A DNA stretch of 23,741 nt, from the NCBI GenBank assembly GCA_003176075.1, contig PSRN01000184.1, positions 1 to 23,741 of the forward strand, given 5' to 3'. Positions within the stretch are counted from its first letter, which is position 1; each line of letters starts with the position of its first letter. Source of the stretch: Bdellovibrio sp. (lineage in GTDB: Bacteria; Bdellovibrionota; Bdellovibrionia; Bdellovibrionales; Bdellovibrionaceae). The notes under the pieces are model-generated. The model was not told where the DNA came from. It saw nothing but the letters and a program-made list of their open reading frames with translations, and made no database searches. Of this stretch, positions 13,908-20,882 are shown in pieces. The position numbers and the translations under genes were made by a program.

Positions 13908-16239
13908 GGACGGACTCCTTCACTTGCAGAAGTTTCTTCATCAGCTTTGAGGCATACAAATCCTCGTGAAATTTGGCAAGGTAGGGGGCGATGGAAACGT
14001 TCTCAATGGGGGGAATATTGATTAAGTTTGTCGCAATGACAAAGTCCGCGACATGCCCCCGCAGATCGGTCTGCACGCGAGTGGGGTAGGCCGATGAAAG
14101 CAGTGTTCGCGCCTGATTGAAGGCGGGCTTTTCCGCCAGGGGGTCGAGCAAATCCAAAACGTTGTAAACTTGCCCGGGCGTCATTTGCAGCCAGTCGAAT
14201 GACCCCAAAGCCAAATCGTTCATCACATCCAAATCGACCGTCAAATTGAAACTCGTCAAGTCAGGTTGGATCTTTCGTCCCCGCAGGAAATCGGGTGGCA
14301 AAATCTTGGCGAGGTTGAGATCCACGGCGCGAAGTGCAAAGCCGGCGCGCGGGCGGTCCAAATGCAGATCAGCCAGAAGCAACCCTTGCAGTTGACCTTG
14401 CTGACATTGCAGCGTCCAGCTCGGAACGGAGAGCAGATTTTGCCGGAACGAGGCGATGAGCCGCAAGGGACCAAACTCCCGCTGACCGATTTTCAGCTTG
14501 GCAATGACCAAAGATTTCTGGTCTTTGTCCAGGTCGGCCATCGAATCGACGACAATACGGTTGAAGGGGTTCCAAGAAATCGAAGGCGACAACTCCCAAA
14601 CGCCATGGCGAACGGCCCAGGATTGCGAGATCAGAACGCTGCCGTTCGCTCCGATAACGGCAAGCGAAGGATCCTCGAACGAAAACTCTCGCAACTCCAG
14701 TTGCGTTTCAACAAAAAGACGCTCCTGCCCTCGCAGCAAGACCTTGAGCGGCCAACGGACTTCGCCACTGATTTTTTTGCCTTGCAACCGTACTCCCGCC
14801 TTGGGCAGCCGCAAAACCAAAAAGCCCGAGAAATCAGCGTCCTTTTTTTCGGGGTCACCTTGGCCGGCGATTTGGGCGCTTAACCAAGGCGCTGAGATTT
14901 GCGCCGCAATATTTTTAACCAGCGAGCCTTCTTTTTGAAACCGCAGAGTGCCGCGAATGCGTCCCGTGAGATTCGCGGGCCAGTCCGCGGACAGCAGGCC
15001 TAAGAGTTCTCCCTTAAGATCGAAGTTCAAATCGCCCCTCAACTCATCTTGCCAGCGGGAGAGGTTGCGCGCTGTTTTGATTTCGCCGCGCGCTTGCGCG
15101 AGTTCAGGAGCTTGCAGTTCGAGGTGGAGTTTCAGATCGGAGCCTTCGACGACGGGACGAATTTCAGCGACCAGAGTCACGGGATGTCGCAATTCCACAC
15201 CCGTGGCGTTGCGGAGGTGCCGAAGGCGCCGACTTGTCTCGTCGCCGCCCCCGCTGGGTCCCCCTTGCAGATCGTGGAGTTCCACCTTCAGCCGCGGACC
15301 TGGGGAAAGGAGTTGGGCTCCAACCGACCCCGTTCCGCCAGTCCATTCGACGGGATTTCTTTGGTCGGACTTCACTTTTGCTTGCCATCGTTGCCATTTT
15401 ATATCGGCCTGTCCCGTCCAATCGGTGGGGATTTTGGCGCCGGTGGGAGGACGCGACTTTCCTTGCGCGGCGATCGTCAGGTCGGCTTTCGATATGGCGA
15501 AATTCGTCGTTGTGGTATTGGCCTCCATATTGAAGTTCTTAATTTGCAGTTGGGCCTCTGAGGCCAAGGATTGCGACAGAGCGCTTCCTTTGGCTCGTAG
15601 TTGCAGCGACTCCCAGGAGGCATCGGCTTGGAGAGTCTGATCGGGCGACCTGAGCGTCGGCGGCGAAGCTGCGACGTGTGTCATCTTCACCGCCATTTGC
15701 AGGTTCTTCGTCGTGAATTCAAGGCGGCTCAACTGCAGCTGGACTGGCGGCGCGGGAAGGTCCATGGCGAAGGCGTCCAAGCGAGGCACGGTGAAGGGCT
15801 CGGAACTTTTCCTCCCTTCGGATTTTTCGCTCTTCAGTTCCAATTGAACTTGCCCCTCCAGGTCCCGCAGCACGAGTTCGTCAACGATCACTAAATTCTT
15901 GTCCCGATAACCCGTAAGATCGACGGTCACCTGCGCCGACGGCAGACGGAGATGGCCTTTGACCGCATCCACCGTTTTATTCACCGCTTTATCCATCGGT
16001 TTATCCATAGCTCTATCCACTACAAAATCCGCTTCCAGCTCCTGCAGCCGCAGCGAAAAGCGGAGGCCCCCCAGCCACTGCCAGGAAATCGTCGGTCGAT
16101 GAAGAGTCACGCCAAACTCGTGTGCTTTATCCGCGACCCAGCTCCAGGCCAGCCGCGGGAGGAATTGAACAGCCGTCCCTACGGCAAGGAGAATGATCAA
16201 GATAGAAGCCCCTACGATTTTCAAAAAGGTGCGAAGCAT
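13801..16239 (-). CDS. AsmA/YhdP-like inner-membrane-anchored envelope protein
   Basis: An 812-residue protein with one N-terminal membrane anchor (FLKIVGASILIILLAVGTAV) followed by a long periplasmic region of beta-rich repeats, as in AsmA, YhdP and TamB-type proteins that carry phospholipid between membranes in other bacteria. Examples of the strand-rich blocks are LRFSLRLQELEADFVVD, RIVVDSMADLDKDQKSLV and VDLDVMNDLALGSFDWLQMT. Recognition rests on architecture, not on a diagnostic motif. A run of 12-bp repeats gives the MDKP-MDKA-VNKT stretch near residue 80. Residues near 335 (ETSRRLRHLRN) come from an inverted family B element. The last ~35 residues (after about KESVHESVQRN) overlap the lipoprotein gene and look like out-of-frame text (THYPTHHSTRHPHHNG), so the ancestral stop may have been lost. 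First gene of the operon. Confidence 0.68.
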   Translation of the reverse strand: MLRTFLKIVGASILIILLAVGTAVQFLPRLAWSWVADKAHEFGVTLHRPTISWQWLGGLRFSLRLQELEADFVVDRAMDKPMDKAVNKTVDAVKGHLRLPSAQVTVDLTGYRDKNLVIVDELVLRDLEGQVQLELKSEKSEGRKSSEPFTVPRLDAFAMDLPAPPVQLQLSRLEFTTKNLQMAVKMTHVAASPPTLRSPDQTLQADASWESLQLRAKGSALSQSLASEAQLQIKNFNMEANTTTTNFAISKADLTIAAQGKSRPPTGAKIPTDWTGQADIKWQRWQAKVKSDQRNPVEWTGGTGSVGAQLLSPGPRLKVELHDLQGGPSGGGDETSRRLRHLRNATGVELRHPVTLVAEIRPVVEGSDLKLHLELQAPELAQARGEIKTARNLSRWQDELRGDLNFDLKGELLGLLSADWPANLTGRIRGTLRFQKEGSLVKNIAAQISAPWLSAQIAGQGDPEKKDADFSGFLVLRLPKAGVRLQGKKISGEVRWPLKVLLRGQERLFVETQLELREFSFEDPSLAVIGANGSVLISQSWAVRHGVWELSPSISWNPFNRIVVDSMADLDKDQKSLVIAKLKIGQREFGPLRLIASFRQNLLSVPSWTLQCQQGQLQGLLLADLHLDRPRAGFALRAVDLNLAKILPPDFLRGRKIQPDLTSFNLTVDLDVMNDLALGSFDWLQMTPGQVYNVLDLLDPLAEKPAFNQARTLLSSAYPTRVQTDLRGHVADFVIATNLINIPPIENVSIAPYLAKFHEDLYASKLMKKLLQVKESVHESVQRNATHYPTHHSTRHPHHNGRDRLRAEGLCG
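15210..15236. repeat. Family B palindromic element, inverted, in the AsmA-like gene
   Basis: It matches the reverse complement of the other two family B copies at 26 of 27 positions, so relative to the host gene it lies in the opposite direction and reads TSRRLRHLRN. CCCGTGGCG (15200-15208) lies just before it and CGCCGCCCC just after (15243-15251); these resemble the two halves of family A. Confidence 0.75.
15971..16018. repeat. Four 12-bp tandem repeats in the AsmA-like gene
   Basis: Four adjacent 12-base units (for example ACCGCTTTATCC, ATCGGTTTATCC) followed by a fifth poor unit. They encode repeated (M/V)(D/N)K(A/P/T) steps, a likely site of copy-number change by slippage without loss of frame. 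Confidence 0.7.
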
Positions 16240-16502
16240 GAGTACCGATGGTGACCGACAGAGCGGGGGCCGTCAAACAATGACGTTGCCCGACGCTCGC
16301 CCCAATGCCCGCAGTGGCCACTGACTCATATTGCGAGTCCTACGTCATGAAAATAAAATCTTGGAGATTGATTTGTTCTTCGTTTGGCTCTTTTTGTGAA
16401 GGCCGGCAAATCGCCCTGATTTCCTCTGTCCTTTCGGGAACTTTGCCGCGGTGACACAGTTTTCTTCAGCGAAATTTCCAACTCAAGAGTGCTTCGTAAG
16501 AA
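16240..16502. other. Intergenic stretch between AsmA-like gene and ATPase
   Basis: 263 bases with no gene, no convincing terminator hairpin and no repeat. It should hold the promoter of the three-gene envelope operon on the minus strand, but I cannot place hexamers with confidence. Confidence 0.3.
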
Positions 16503-17660
16503 TCACCGCCATCGATGCAGCGAAAGAATTGTGTCGAGTTCAAGAATACGAATATCGCTTTTGGAGCACGCCTGATAGCAAACGAGACAAGGCTCAAATT
16601 CCGGATGCCGGCGACAAAACTGAGTCAGTCCGCGAAGTTCTTGGTCAGATGGGGAACTCATTTTCACTTCGATAGCCCATTTTTCCCCGTGCGGGCCAAG
16701 AACAACAAGATCAACTTCCAAGTCTCGATCTTTCCAATAAAATGTATCCCATCCCGCTTCGATAAATCGCGCCGCCACCGCATTCTCAAGATAGAATCCA
16801 AAACGCGCTGGCTTTGGTCGTGATCCAACGGGGCGTTCAAAGGCGCGAATAAGCGCATTATCATGGACGATCAATTTTGCGGGGCTTTGCCGAGTTCGGA
16901 TGGCGTTTTGTGAATATTTTTGAATTCCACTGACCAAGAACCCTAGCCCCAAAAGATCGAGGTAGTTCTGCAAAGTGGAAAGTGCTCCGCGATCTTGAAG
17001 TTGACCCTGAAGCTTATTGAGCGAAATGACTTGGGAAGGATGGCCTACACAAACGCTGAAAAGCTGTCTGAGTAATGCAGGATTCTCGATTGGATGGAGC
17101 TGAAGGATATCACGGCCAATCGCTGGCTCAACGATTGAATCCTTGATATAGGAGGACCAACGTTCACGATCTTTAATGAAAGGAATGGAGCCTGGATAGC
17201 AGCCAAATTCGAGAAACTCGTCAATGGTCAAAGCAAACGCACGATGGGCTTCTGAAAAATTCCAGTGTTCGACTCTTATCAGCTCGTACCGGCCAGCCAA
17301 ACTTTCCCTAAGATCTTTTTCGATGGAGATTGCCGCGGAACCGGAGAGCAAAAGGCGAATTGGTTTTGATTTCGTATCCCAAAGTTTCTTAACCGTTTCT
17401 GACCACCCCCTGATCTTCTGAATTTCATCGATCGCCAGCACGGGGTCGTGCATTCCTGAAACCTGCTCCCACAGGCGCTCAATCTCCTGCGAATCGAGTG
17501 GCACTGGCGAATCCGCGGTAAAGTAGAGCCCTCGACGGTCAAGAATCTGGCGAATTGCAGTTGTTTTGCCCACTTGTCGAGGCCCAACAAGGACTTGAAT
17601 CAAAGGTGATGTTTCAGTCAGTCGTGACGCCAGGAGTGGCTTAAATGATCTTTCAATCAT
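16503..17660 (-). CDS. AAA ATPase with C-terminal DUF4143 domain
   Basis: A 385-residue protein. Walker A is GPRQVGKT (26-33), Walker B is VLAIDEI (74-80), and LLLSGSAA is the sensor-like strand. The C-terminal half has the DUF4143 pattern YLENAVAARFIEAGWDTFYWKDRDLEVDLVV...WAIEVK, which resembles a PD-(D/E)xK nuclease-like fold (E, D, E, K order). Such ATPases are common, often in several copies per genome and in accessory regions; their function is not established. The start at ATG 17660 is chosen because the 34 residues upstream are not family-like; the ribosome binding site is weak. DNA around it is AT-richer than the envelope operon. It stands alone, converging on nothing and reading toward the AsmA-like operon. 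Confidence 0.88.
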   Translation of the reverse strand: MIERSFKPLLASRLTETSPLIQVLVGPRQVGKTTAIRQILDRRGLYFTADSPVPLDSQEIERLWEQVSGMHDPVLAIDEIQKIRGWSETVKKLWDTKSKPIRLLLSGSAAISIEKDLRESLAGRYELIRVEHWNFSEAHRAFALTIDEFLEFGCYPGSIPFIKDRERWSSYIKDSIVEPAIGRDILQLHPIENPALLRQLFSVCVGHPSQVISLNKLQGQLQDRGALSTLQNYLDLLGLGFLVSGIQKYSQNAIRTRQSPAKLIVHDNALIRAFERPVGSRPKPARFGFYLENAVAARFIEAGWDTFYWKDRDLEVDLVVLGPHGEKWAIEVKMSSPSDQELRGLTQFCRRHPEFEPCLVCYQACSKSDIRILELDTILSLHRWR

Positions 17661-17691
17661 AAGTAATTTTAAGAACTTACCAGGAATAAAA

Positions 17692-17706
17692 CGATTTGTA
17701 AAATCG
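17692..17706. promoter_or_regulatory. Short inverted repeat upstream of the ATPase
   Basis: CGATTT, spacer GTA, AAATCG: six pairing bases each side, 32 bases upstream of the chosen start in an AT-rich stretch. It could be an operator, but short palindromes of this kind also arise by chance. Confidence 0.3.
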
Positions 17707-17798
17707 ATTGAATAAATTGTGGTCTCTCGCAAACCGATTTTCCCTAAGCCCCAGCTCCTCATCCAAGGAGTTTGGGGGGCGTTGCTCTTGGCGCTCGA

Positions 17799-18650
17799 TT
17801 AAGGGCAGCCGTTGTAACTCCCGGGGATGACGTCGTTGATGGTGAATGTGGAGTAGGCGCTTGTGACGTTCGCGAACTGCCCTTGTCCTGTGTTGGCCAT
17901 GGATTGCAGCAATCCGAGCGCCAAAGGATCGTTGGCTCCATAATAGACCGTACTCAGCATGACGTGTCCTGGGACAGTATTGATCAGTTGCCCCACATCG
18001 CTTAAGACCGCGTCCGTCTGCACTTGGTATCCCGACGAATAGTAATCGGTGGGGTAACCGTCGGTGAGCATGATCACAAAGTAGTTGGTGTTGGGGTCGG
18101 TGCTGGCAGCGGCGTGGTCGTTGGCGATGGCCTGTCCGGCCATGTTGAAAGCCACTCGGTAAGGTGTATCCCCGAAGTCTGTGGATGCCTTAAAGACGGT
18201 CAGATCTGTTTGCATTACCGAGGGGTTGGAAACGAAAACCGCCAATTGCGGGTTGCCAGGGTTGACAAAAGCCCTTCCTGAGTCGTTGGAAAAGGTGATG
18301 AAACTCCACTGAAAATTGGCTTTGTTTTGGTACGTTTGCACGAAGTTGCTGATGGCATTGTAGCGAAAGACTTTTTGCGGATCGGTGGCGGGATCCGGGC
18401 AAAGTCCAACACCATTGGCGCAGGTATTGTTGGTGCTCTGTGCATTGGAGCCCGAAGTGTCAACCAAGAACAAAATCTTGGTGGGCTCGACGATCGCAGC
18501 CACATTCTTGGCAGTACATGTTGGGCTGGGCGGGATCACTCGTCCATCGCCTGTGCCAGTGGTGAAATTTGCGTTATTACACCCGATCACTAGGAGAGTT
18601 GCGGTGACAAAGCACAGTCCCATTGCCGTCAAACCTTGTATTACCTTCAT
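17799..18650 (-). CDS. VWA-domain lipoprotein 1
   Basis: A 283-residue secreted lipoprotein. The leader ends LLVIGCNNANF with lipid Cys C24. A von Willebrand factor A domain follows: ILFLVDTSGSN supplies D64-x-S66-x-S68 of the metal-ion adhesion site, DFGDTPY supplies the Thr and VIMLTDGYP the Asp, so the MIDAS looks complete. Near the C-terminus is LQSMANTGQGQFANV. Start ATG 18650 is fixed by GGAGG six bases upstream; the frame stays open 138 bases further without a ribosome site. It resembles the second VWA lipoprotein at 22309-23547 in the C-(N/S)-NANF start of the mature protein and the GQFAN end, so the two are paralogues. VWA lipoproteins bind metal-dependent protein partners; the partner here is unknown. 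Confidence 0.85.
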   Translation of the reverse strand: MKVIQGLTAMGLCFVTATLLVIGCNNANFTTGTGDGRVIPPSPTCTAKNVAAIVEPTKILFLVDTSGSNAQSTNNTCANGVGLCPDPATDPQKVFRYNAISNFVQTYQNKANFQWSFITFSNDSGRAFVNPGNPQLAVFVSNPSVMQTDLTVFKASTDFGDTPYRVAFNMAGQAIANDHAAASTDPNTNYFVIMLTDGYPTDYYSSGYQVQTDAVLSDVGQLINTVPGHVMLSTVYYGANDPLALGLLQSMANTGQGQFANVTSAYSTFTINDVIPGSYNGCP

Positions 18651-18833
18651 TTCGGGCCTCCAGCCGGCTTGAAATATTTGCAAGATTAGGTCCAAGGGGG
18701 CGACCCAGCCGTGGTCAAAGAAGAGGCTCCGTAAGAGCGCCAGTTCGGTCATATTGGTTTTAGAAAAAATCAACGGAAGTTTTTCCAAACTGCATTGTCA
18801 CGTGTCGTGCAAAATGCGTCTCTGCCCAAATTT

Positions 18834-18862
18834 TTTACAGTTAGCCCCTTGTGATTCATAAT
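18834..18862 (+). promoter_or_regulatory. Promoter for the outer-membrane protein gene
   Basis: TTTACA (18834-18839), 17-bp spacer, CATAAT (18857-18862), 60 bases before ATG 18922. This is the best sigma70-like promoter in the window. Confidence 0.6.
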
Positions 18863-18921
18863 GTTCTATGCGACTTAATGTGTCACTAAACCAATATGTT
18901 TCTAAACTTAGGAGGAAATTC

Positions 18922-19776
18922 ATGAGTGTCCTATCAAGATCTATTAGATCTGTTTTGGTGCCTGGCCTTGTGGCAGCGCATTTCATTGGCTTGTGCGCGT
19001 CAGCGCAAGATCAAGCTTCGACGTTGGAGACCCCGTTTTCATCAGTGCAGGCGCCGACGTTTGGCAACAACTCGCTTATGCTGGGAATCAAATCATGGGG
19101 CGATTCGGGACGGGTTCGAGAGGTTGTCGATCCTGTCGGGCGTCAGTTTGAGCTACACAATGAATACTTTGTGGGTCTGCGAAATGTGAACGACTGGGCT
19201 TTCTACGCCACGGCAGTCACGGATGGAGACACATTCGGCGATAACACGAAAACGCGCTACGCTGCCGGAGACCCCTTCCTCACTTTCCAACATCCCATTT
19301 ACAAAGACTACAGCACCACTGTGTTTGGGCAGATCCGCCAGAGTTTCCCGGTCAGCACTGGCTCACAGGCAAAAGGGAACTTAAAGAAGACCCGCTACTG
19401 GCTGATATCTGACACCGCTTTTGCCAATCGTGTGGATCTCCTAAACGCATTTGTTCCGACCTATGTTTATCAAGACAGGTATATTGGTACTGAGACAGCC
19501 TATTATATCGACGACTGGACGGAACTCACGAAGCGCATGAATGGCTGGCTTTCAGTGGGCGTGGGTCAACACACCCAGGTTGAGTGGTTCAGAGATAAAC
19601 GATCTGCCGCGGGAATTGATGTCTATCCCATGGCTGACTTTATCTTGAGTTCGAATTTTTCCATCGGACCTCGAGTTTATCTTCCGGTTTTCGCCAAGGG
19701 CCTGTTGTCTGATGGACCGACTAAGGTGTCGACCGACAACGTGCAGTTCGAGCTCTTCACGAAAATCGCTCTGTAA
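18922..19776 (+). CDS. Secreted beta-rich, probable outer-membrane protein
   Basis: A 284-residue protein with a signal peptide (SVLVPGLVAAHFIGLCASA, cut likely after ASA) and then alternating beta-strand text with many aromatic strand ends (YWLISDTAFANRVDLLNAFV; AYYIDDWTELTKRMNGWLSVGV; LSSNFSIGPRVYLPVFAKG), ending in a strand FELFTKIAL. Length and composition fit a small outer-membrane barrel; a secreted solute-binding or channel role cannot be told apart. The start at 18922 is fixed by AGGAGG at 18910-18915, seven bases away, and by the signal peptide; an upstream in-frame ATG at 18868 is rejected. It is a single-gene unit with a good promoter and a terminator-like hairpin just after the stop. 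Confidence 0.72.
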   Translation: MSVLSRSIRSVLVPGLVAAHFIGLCASAQDQASTLETPFSSVQAPTFGNNSLMLGIKSWGDSGRVREVVDPVGRQFELHNEYFVGLRNVNDWAFYATAVTDGDTFGDNTKTRYAAGDPFLTFQHPIYKDYSTTVFGQIRQSFPVSTGSQAKGNLKKTRYWLISDTAFANRVDLLNAFVPTYVYQDRYIGTETAYYIDDWTELTKRMNGWLSVGVGQHTQVEWFRDKRSAAGIDVYPMADFILSSNFSIGPRVYLPVFAKGLLSDGPTKVSTDNVQFELFTKIAL

Positions 19777-19788
19777 GAGAATAGACAA

Positions 19789-19813
19789 GGCCCCACTCTT
19801 ATGGTGGGGTCTT
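19789..19813 (+). terminator. Terminator-like hairpin after the outer-membrane gene
   Basis: GGCCCCAC, loop TCTTATG, GTGGGGTC, followed by TTA. The stem is GC-rich and strong, but the T tract is short, so Rho-independent termination may be only partial. Confidence 0.6.
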
Positions 19814-19838
19814 ATGCGTGGGGGTGGCGCAGGGCGAT

Positions 19839-19858
19839 AGGGCGGCAAGGCCGCCACG
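19839..19858. repeat. Possible family A element before the unrecognised gene
   Basis: AGGGCGGC-AAGG-CCGCCACGG reads on the other strand as a family A-like hairpin with an altered loop and a one-base-shortened arm. It lies between the terminator-like hairpin and the next start. Confidence 0.35.
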
Positions 19859-19884
19859 GACGATATTTATGGGGGGGCGAAGGC

Positions 19885-20742
19885 ATGGTTGGTGTCAAAG
19901 AGCGAGCCGGGGTGATCACGACCCACAAGGATGAATTCAAGCAAATAGAAACAGTATTCCCCGACGTGGTGTTGAGCTACGCCCCCAACGTCCTTGATTA
20001 TCTGCGCTCGATCGGCCAACGCAAACCTCTCTATATCATCTTCTACAAATGTGAAAAAGAAACCGAAGGCAGTGAGGATCTCTATTCCTCTTATTGCTAC
20101 TTGCGGAGCAAGCGGGATTTCGCTGAAACGCCCATCTTTTTTCTTTATGAGGACAAGGATTTCAGGATTCACCACCCTCTCAATGATCCTTTCGCGCGCG
20201 CCTTCTTGCTCACGGACCAGCTGTTCTTGCAGATCGTCGACTTTCTTGTTCTTACCCGCAACAAGGAACGTTTTCGGGACGCCTTTGTCCCTGACCAGGG
20301 GAACGCCGAGCGAAGGTTCGCCGCCAGCGCCAAGCACAGAATGGGTCTCGAAAGTGATTTTTCGATTCGCGATGCAACCGCGGACGAGACACACGCCAGT
20401 TTTTTTGGGCAGAAAAGTTTTGAGATTTCAACCAACCTTTTTTGGGCGAAATTCGCGGCGCGGATTTTAGAGGAAGGAAATCCGGCCTTCGTTAAGATGG
20501 TCAAGGGCTTGAGCGATTCTGAAAACGCGCAGGTCTCGGACGAGTTGTTGGGGCTTATCTTTGACGATTTTCGAAAGGAGCTGATGGTGGAATTGATCCA
20601 GCGGGGGGCTGTGCCATTTTTATCGTCGGAAGAGATGGAATTCGAGGACCGCAAGCCCTTTATCAAGGCTCAGCGTTCCGCAGCGCGCCTGTATGTCTCC
20701 GAGGTCTGCTCGCTGCTTCTCGAAACCACTCGCTACATCTAG
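19885..20742 (+). CDS. Unrecognised protein, possibly a degenerate receiver-like domain plus helical domain
   Basis: A 285-residue soluble protein without signal peptide. The first half has alternating strands and helices reminiscent of a response-regulator fold (GVITTHKDEF; DVVLSYAPNVLDYLRSIG; PLYIIFYKC; TPIFFLYEDKDF) but lacks an obvious phospho-acceptor Asp. The second half (from about ESDFSIRDAT) is helical, with ISTNLFWAKFAARILEEG and DELLGLIFDDFRKELMVELIQ, distantly like CheX/CheC-type phosphatase helices. I do not recognise a family and infer no function. ATG 19885 is preferred because the residues before it are Arg/Gly-rich and come from a repeat-like stretch; the upstream purine-rich GGGGGGCGAAGG may serve as ribosome binding site. 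Isolated on the plus strand between a terminator-like hairpin and a 111-bp inverted-repeat element. Confidence 0.6.
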   Translation: MVGVKERAGVITTHKDEFKQIETVFPDVVLSYAPNVLDYLRSIGQRKPLYIIFYKCEKETEGSEDLYSSYCYLRSKRDFAETPIFFLYEDKDFRIHHPLNDPFARAFLLTDQLFLQIVDFLVLTRNKERFRDAFVPDQGNAERRFAASAKHRMGLESDFSIRDATADETHASFFGQKSFEISTNLFWAKFAARILEEGNPAFVKMVKGLSDSENAQVSDELLGLIFDDFRKELMVELIQRGAVPFLSSEEMEFEDRKPFIKAQRSAARLYVSEVCSLLLETTRYI

Positions 20743-20752
20743 TGCAGTATTT

Positions 20753-20863
20753 GGTGCCAGGCCCTGTTTCTGGATGCGGCTCGGCATCCGGCAAGCTTTA
20801 ATAACGCAAGCCTTGATGACTTGAATTGATGACATGATCTGACAAGAAACACGGCCTGGCACC
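20753..20863. repeat. 111-bp inverted-repeat element
   Basis: Arms GGTGCCAGGCCCTGTTTCT (20753-20771) and AGAAACACGGCCTGGCACC (20845-20863) are reverse complements at 18 of 19 positions. Inside are a small hairpin, GGATGC-GGCTC-GGCATCC, and AT-rich sequence with no gene. It begins 10 bases after a stop codon and ends 19 bases before the next start. The size and long identical ends suggest a non-autonomous mobile element or a REP-like unit; as RNA it would also fold strongly. Confidence 0.75.
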
Positions 20864-20882
20864 TTTTAAGTCCGGACCGCCC

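Noticed and set aside
15049..15561. Plus-strand frame containing AEVPKAPT inside the AsmA-like gene
   Set aside because: The peptide appears because the palindrome is read from the other strand. The frame around it is a shadow; the minus-strand gene is continuous.
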